Shown here piece by piece: positions 59,536 through 60,427 of a stretch of 60,427 nucleotides of DNA. The notes below the pieces were generated by a model. It was given only the letters and a program-made list of their open reading frames with translations. It made no database searches and was not told the DNA's origin. The stretch comes from Deltaproteobacteria bacterium (GTDB taxonomy: Bacteria > Desulfobacterota > Deferrisomatia > Deferrisomatales > JACRMM01). Numbering within the stretch: the stretch's first letter is position 1; each line of letters begins with the position of its first letter. Position numbers and translations under genes: made by a program. The stretch spans positions 1 through 60,427 of the forward strand of contig JACRMM010000052.1 of the NCBI GenBank assembly GCA_016214985.1, read 5' to 3'.

Positions 59536-59921
59536 ATGAGAATCGACGAAGGCTTTCGAGCCCAGTACCGGAAACTTGAGACCCGGATGAAGGCCCTCGC
59601 CGAGGCTGATGGAGATGTGTATTTGCCGAATGCCGAGCCGACGGGGCCAGCGGAGTACATCTTCGTCTGCATGGAACCGTCCCTCGGCAGGTGGGCTCGA
59701 TCCGCAGACGAGGCGAGGTCGAAGGTCGAAGCAGGATTCAAGAACTTCATTTTCTCGATCGAGGATTTCATTCTCCATTACTGCATTCAGCGCTACCTCT
59801 GCGAGATCGGTCAGCGGTACCACATTACCGACGTGTCAAAAGGCGCGATGCTTGTGGAGCGTGCAAGTGTCGCAAGGCCCCAACGGTATGAGAGGTGGCA
59901 TGAGTTGCTCATTGCGGAGCA
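59536..59921 (+). pseudogene. Truncated uracil-DNA glycosylase-like cassette gene
   Basis: About 128 residues remain of a protein beginning MRIDEGFRAQYRKLE. Its core AEYIFVCMEPSLGRW and ITDVSKGAMLVERA resemble uracil-DNA glycosylase-superfamily proteins, but the match is loose. At about 59921 (after RYERWHELLIAE) the reading continues in frame into sequence that is the reverse complement of an IS4-type transposase, so the normal C-terminus is lost. The longer open frame to 60276 is a chimera. Confidence 0.55.
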
Positions 59922-60250
59922 GGCTCTTGGCCTGCGCCACTTGGGCGAAGGCCATGGAGACGAAGTGATCCCAGGCGGTAAACCTCTTCGTGTAGCGGTT
60001 GGCCTGGGTGCGGCGAACGATGCGGTTGAAGACCGCTCGGTCCACGCAACCGAGGATTTGACTGAAGATGCTGGCGGTGCGTACCACGACGTTGCCCTCC
60101 GGGTTGGTAGGGGTGTGGAGTGTCGCGACTCACACCATACCCACTTCGGGGGGCATTTTTCATCATCGACGTTACCCTCACGGGCTGACTGCCGTTTTGC
60201 AGCGTCAATTCAACATCTCATGGCTCGTGGCGCTTCCGTTCTTGGACACG
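59921..60250 (-). mobile_element. IS4-family transposase fragment
   Basis: On the minus strand a frame from 60087 reads MVRTASIFSQILGCVDRAVF, then RYTKRFTAWDHFVSMAFAQV and AQAKSL. This is the conserved N-terminal domain (DUF4372) of IS4-type transposases. It stops matching at about 59930, so only the first 50-60 codons and the leader remain. The right limit near 60250 is approximate. It has cut the glycosylase-like gene. Confidence 0.6.
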
Positions 60251-60305
60251 AGTGGTGCAATACCTACTGCAAGTAGCAGGGGCTAACCCACTGCTGTCCA
60301 AGAAC
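60238..60305. repeat. Long imperfect inverted repeat
   Basis: GTTCTTGGACA (60238-60248) and TGTCCAAGAAC (60295-60305) are perfect 11-bp inverted copies. Inside are paired AGTGG/CCACT and CTAC/GTAG, so the region can fold into an extended hairpin. It may be the end of the IS4 fragment or a terminator of the gene to the right. Its core does not fit the attC GTTRRRY rule. Confidence 0.5.
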
Positions 60306-60318
60306 GAATAACGTGAGT

Positions 60319-60427
60319 TCACGGGGGTGCCGGCGCGGGACGCGGCTCCCACATCTGGGGCCAGGCTTCGTCCGCCGTGACCCTCGGCAGCTGTCCAAGG
60401 TCGAAGCCGGGCAGCCGAGCGTGGGGA
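60319..60427 (-). CDS. 3' end of an unidentified gene, cut by window edge
   Basis: On the minus strand a frame enters from the right edge and ends at TGA (60319-60321), with about 35 residues ending HARLPGFDLGQLPRV ... EPRPAPAPP. Codon third positions are strongly G/C as in chromosomal genes here, which supports coding. No family can be named from so little. Confidence 0.4.
   Translation of the reverse strand, partial: PHARLPGFDLGQLPRVTADEAWPQMWEPRPAPAPP

Noticed and set aside
60238..60305. Fourth attC site
   Set aside because: The ends GTTCTTG and CAAGAAC do not fit GTTRRRY/RYYYAAC, and no cassette gene boundary lies next to it.
1..60427. CRISPR arrays, tRNA or rRNA genes
   Set aside because: No regularly spaced identical repeats with unique spacers and no tRNA or rRNA cores were seen; the only regular repeat sets are the Pro/Thr array, the 22-bp pair and the three 54-55-bp-spaced motifs.

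Overview
The window reads as chromosomal DNA from a GC-rich, Gram-negative, flagellated bacterium. Evidence for an outer membrane is lnt, a TolC-type protein, lipoproteins and a DUF748 envelope protein. A near-perfect sigma-28 promoter implies flagella and a perfect sigma-54 promoter implies RpoN. The group 3c-type [NiFe] hydrogenase/HdrA operon, the pgpH-ybeY-dgkA-corC-lnt-prfB order and the haem-type chemoreceptor motif fit an anaerobic or microaerobic deltaproteobacterial (Desulfobacterota/Deferrisoma-like) lineage. That placement is inference; no rRNA or tRNA gene was seen.

Layout. 1-7.6 kb: a lower-GC cassette of four same-strand genes (ADG-loop repeats + BRCT protein, TerB-N/TerB/TerB-C protein, BrxD-like ATPase, Lhr-like helicase). 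It lies between an inverted repeat at 163-177 and 7546-7561 and looks like a mobile DNA-defence or DNA-processing module. 7.6-11.8 kb (minus strand): a polar amino acid ABC transporter, a GAF-GGDEF diguanylate cyclase and a small coiled-coil protein. 12.0-27.4 kb (plus strand): the conserved pgpH-ybeY-dgkA/PAP2-corC ... lnt-prfB block, split between corC and lnt by a complete Wsp-like chemosensory operon (cheR-TPR, cheW, MCP, cheA-REC, cheB, REC-GGDEF) whose receptor carries a CX4CH haem-type motif. 27.4-32.3 kb (minus): DUF748 protein, Tat-type molybdopterin oxidoreductase and a ferritin-like protein. 32.5-39.2 kb (plus): a sensor-less chemoreceptor under a sigma-28 promoter, followed 34 bp later by a hydrogenase (MvhGA-like)/protease/HdrA/MvhD/TusA operon. 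39.3-45.1 kb: nudC, an Mrr-like nuclease, an AmpD-like amidase and peptide ABC transporter genes without ATPases.

45.5-53.2 kb (plus): a sigma-54 promoter drives an exported cytochrome with a 114-residue Pro/Thr repeat; then come a TolC-family protein, a protein O-mannosyltransferase (PMT), a polyprenyl-phosphate glycosyltransferase, a GtrA flippase and a second GT-C enzyme. Substrate-like Thr/Pro repeat and PMT machinery together suggest a dedicated O-glycosylation locus. 53.5-56.5 kb: an M48 protease, a Phd/YoeB-type toxin-antitoxin pair with its operator, and an AmiD-like lipoprotein amidase.

56.5-60.4 kb: lower-GC accessory DNA. It has a probable group II intron remnant, a candidate terminator-ended small RNA, and what looks like an integron-type cassette array. 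There, HNH nuclease, NucS-like (DUF91) nuclease and a truncated uracil-glycosylase-like gene each sit tightly between attC-like imperfect palindromes; no integrase gene is visible. The third cassette is broken by an IS4-family transposase fragment.
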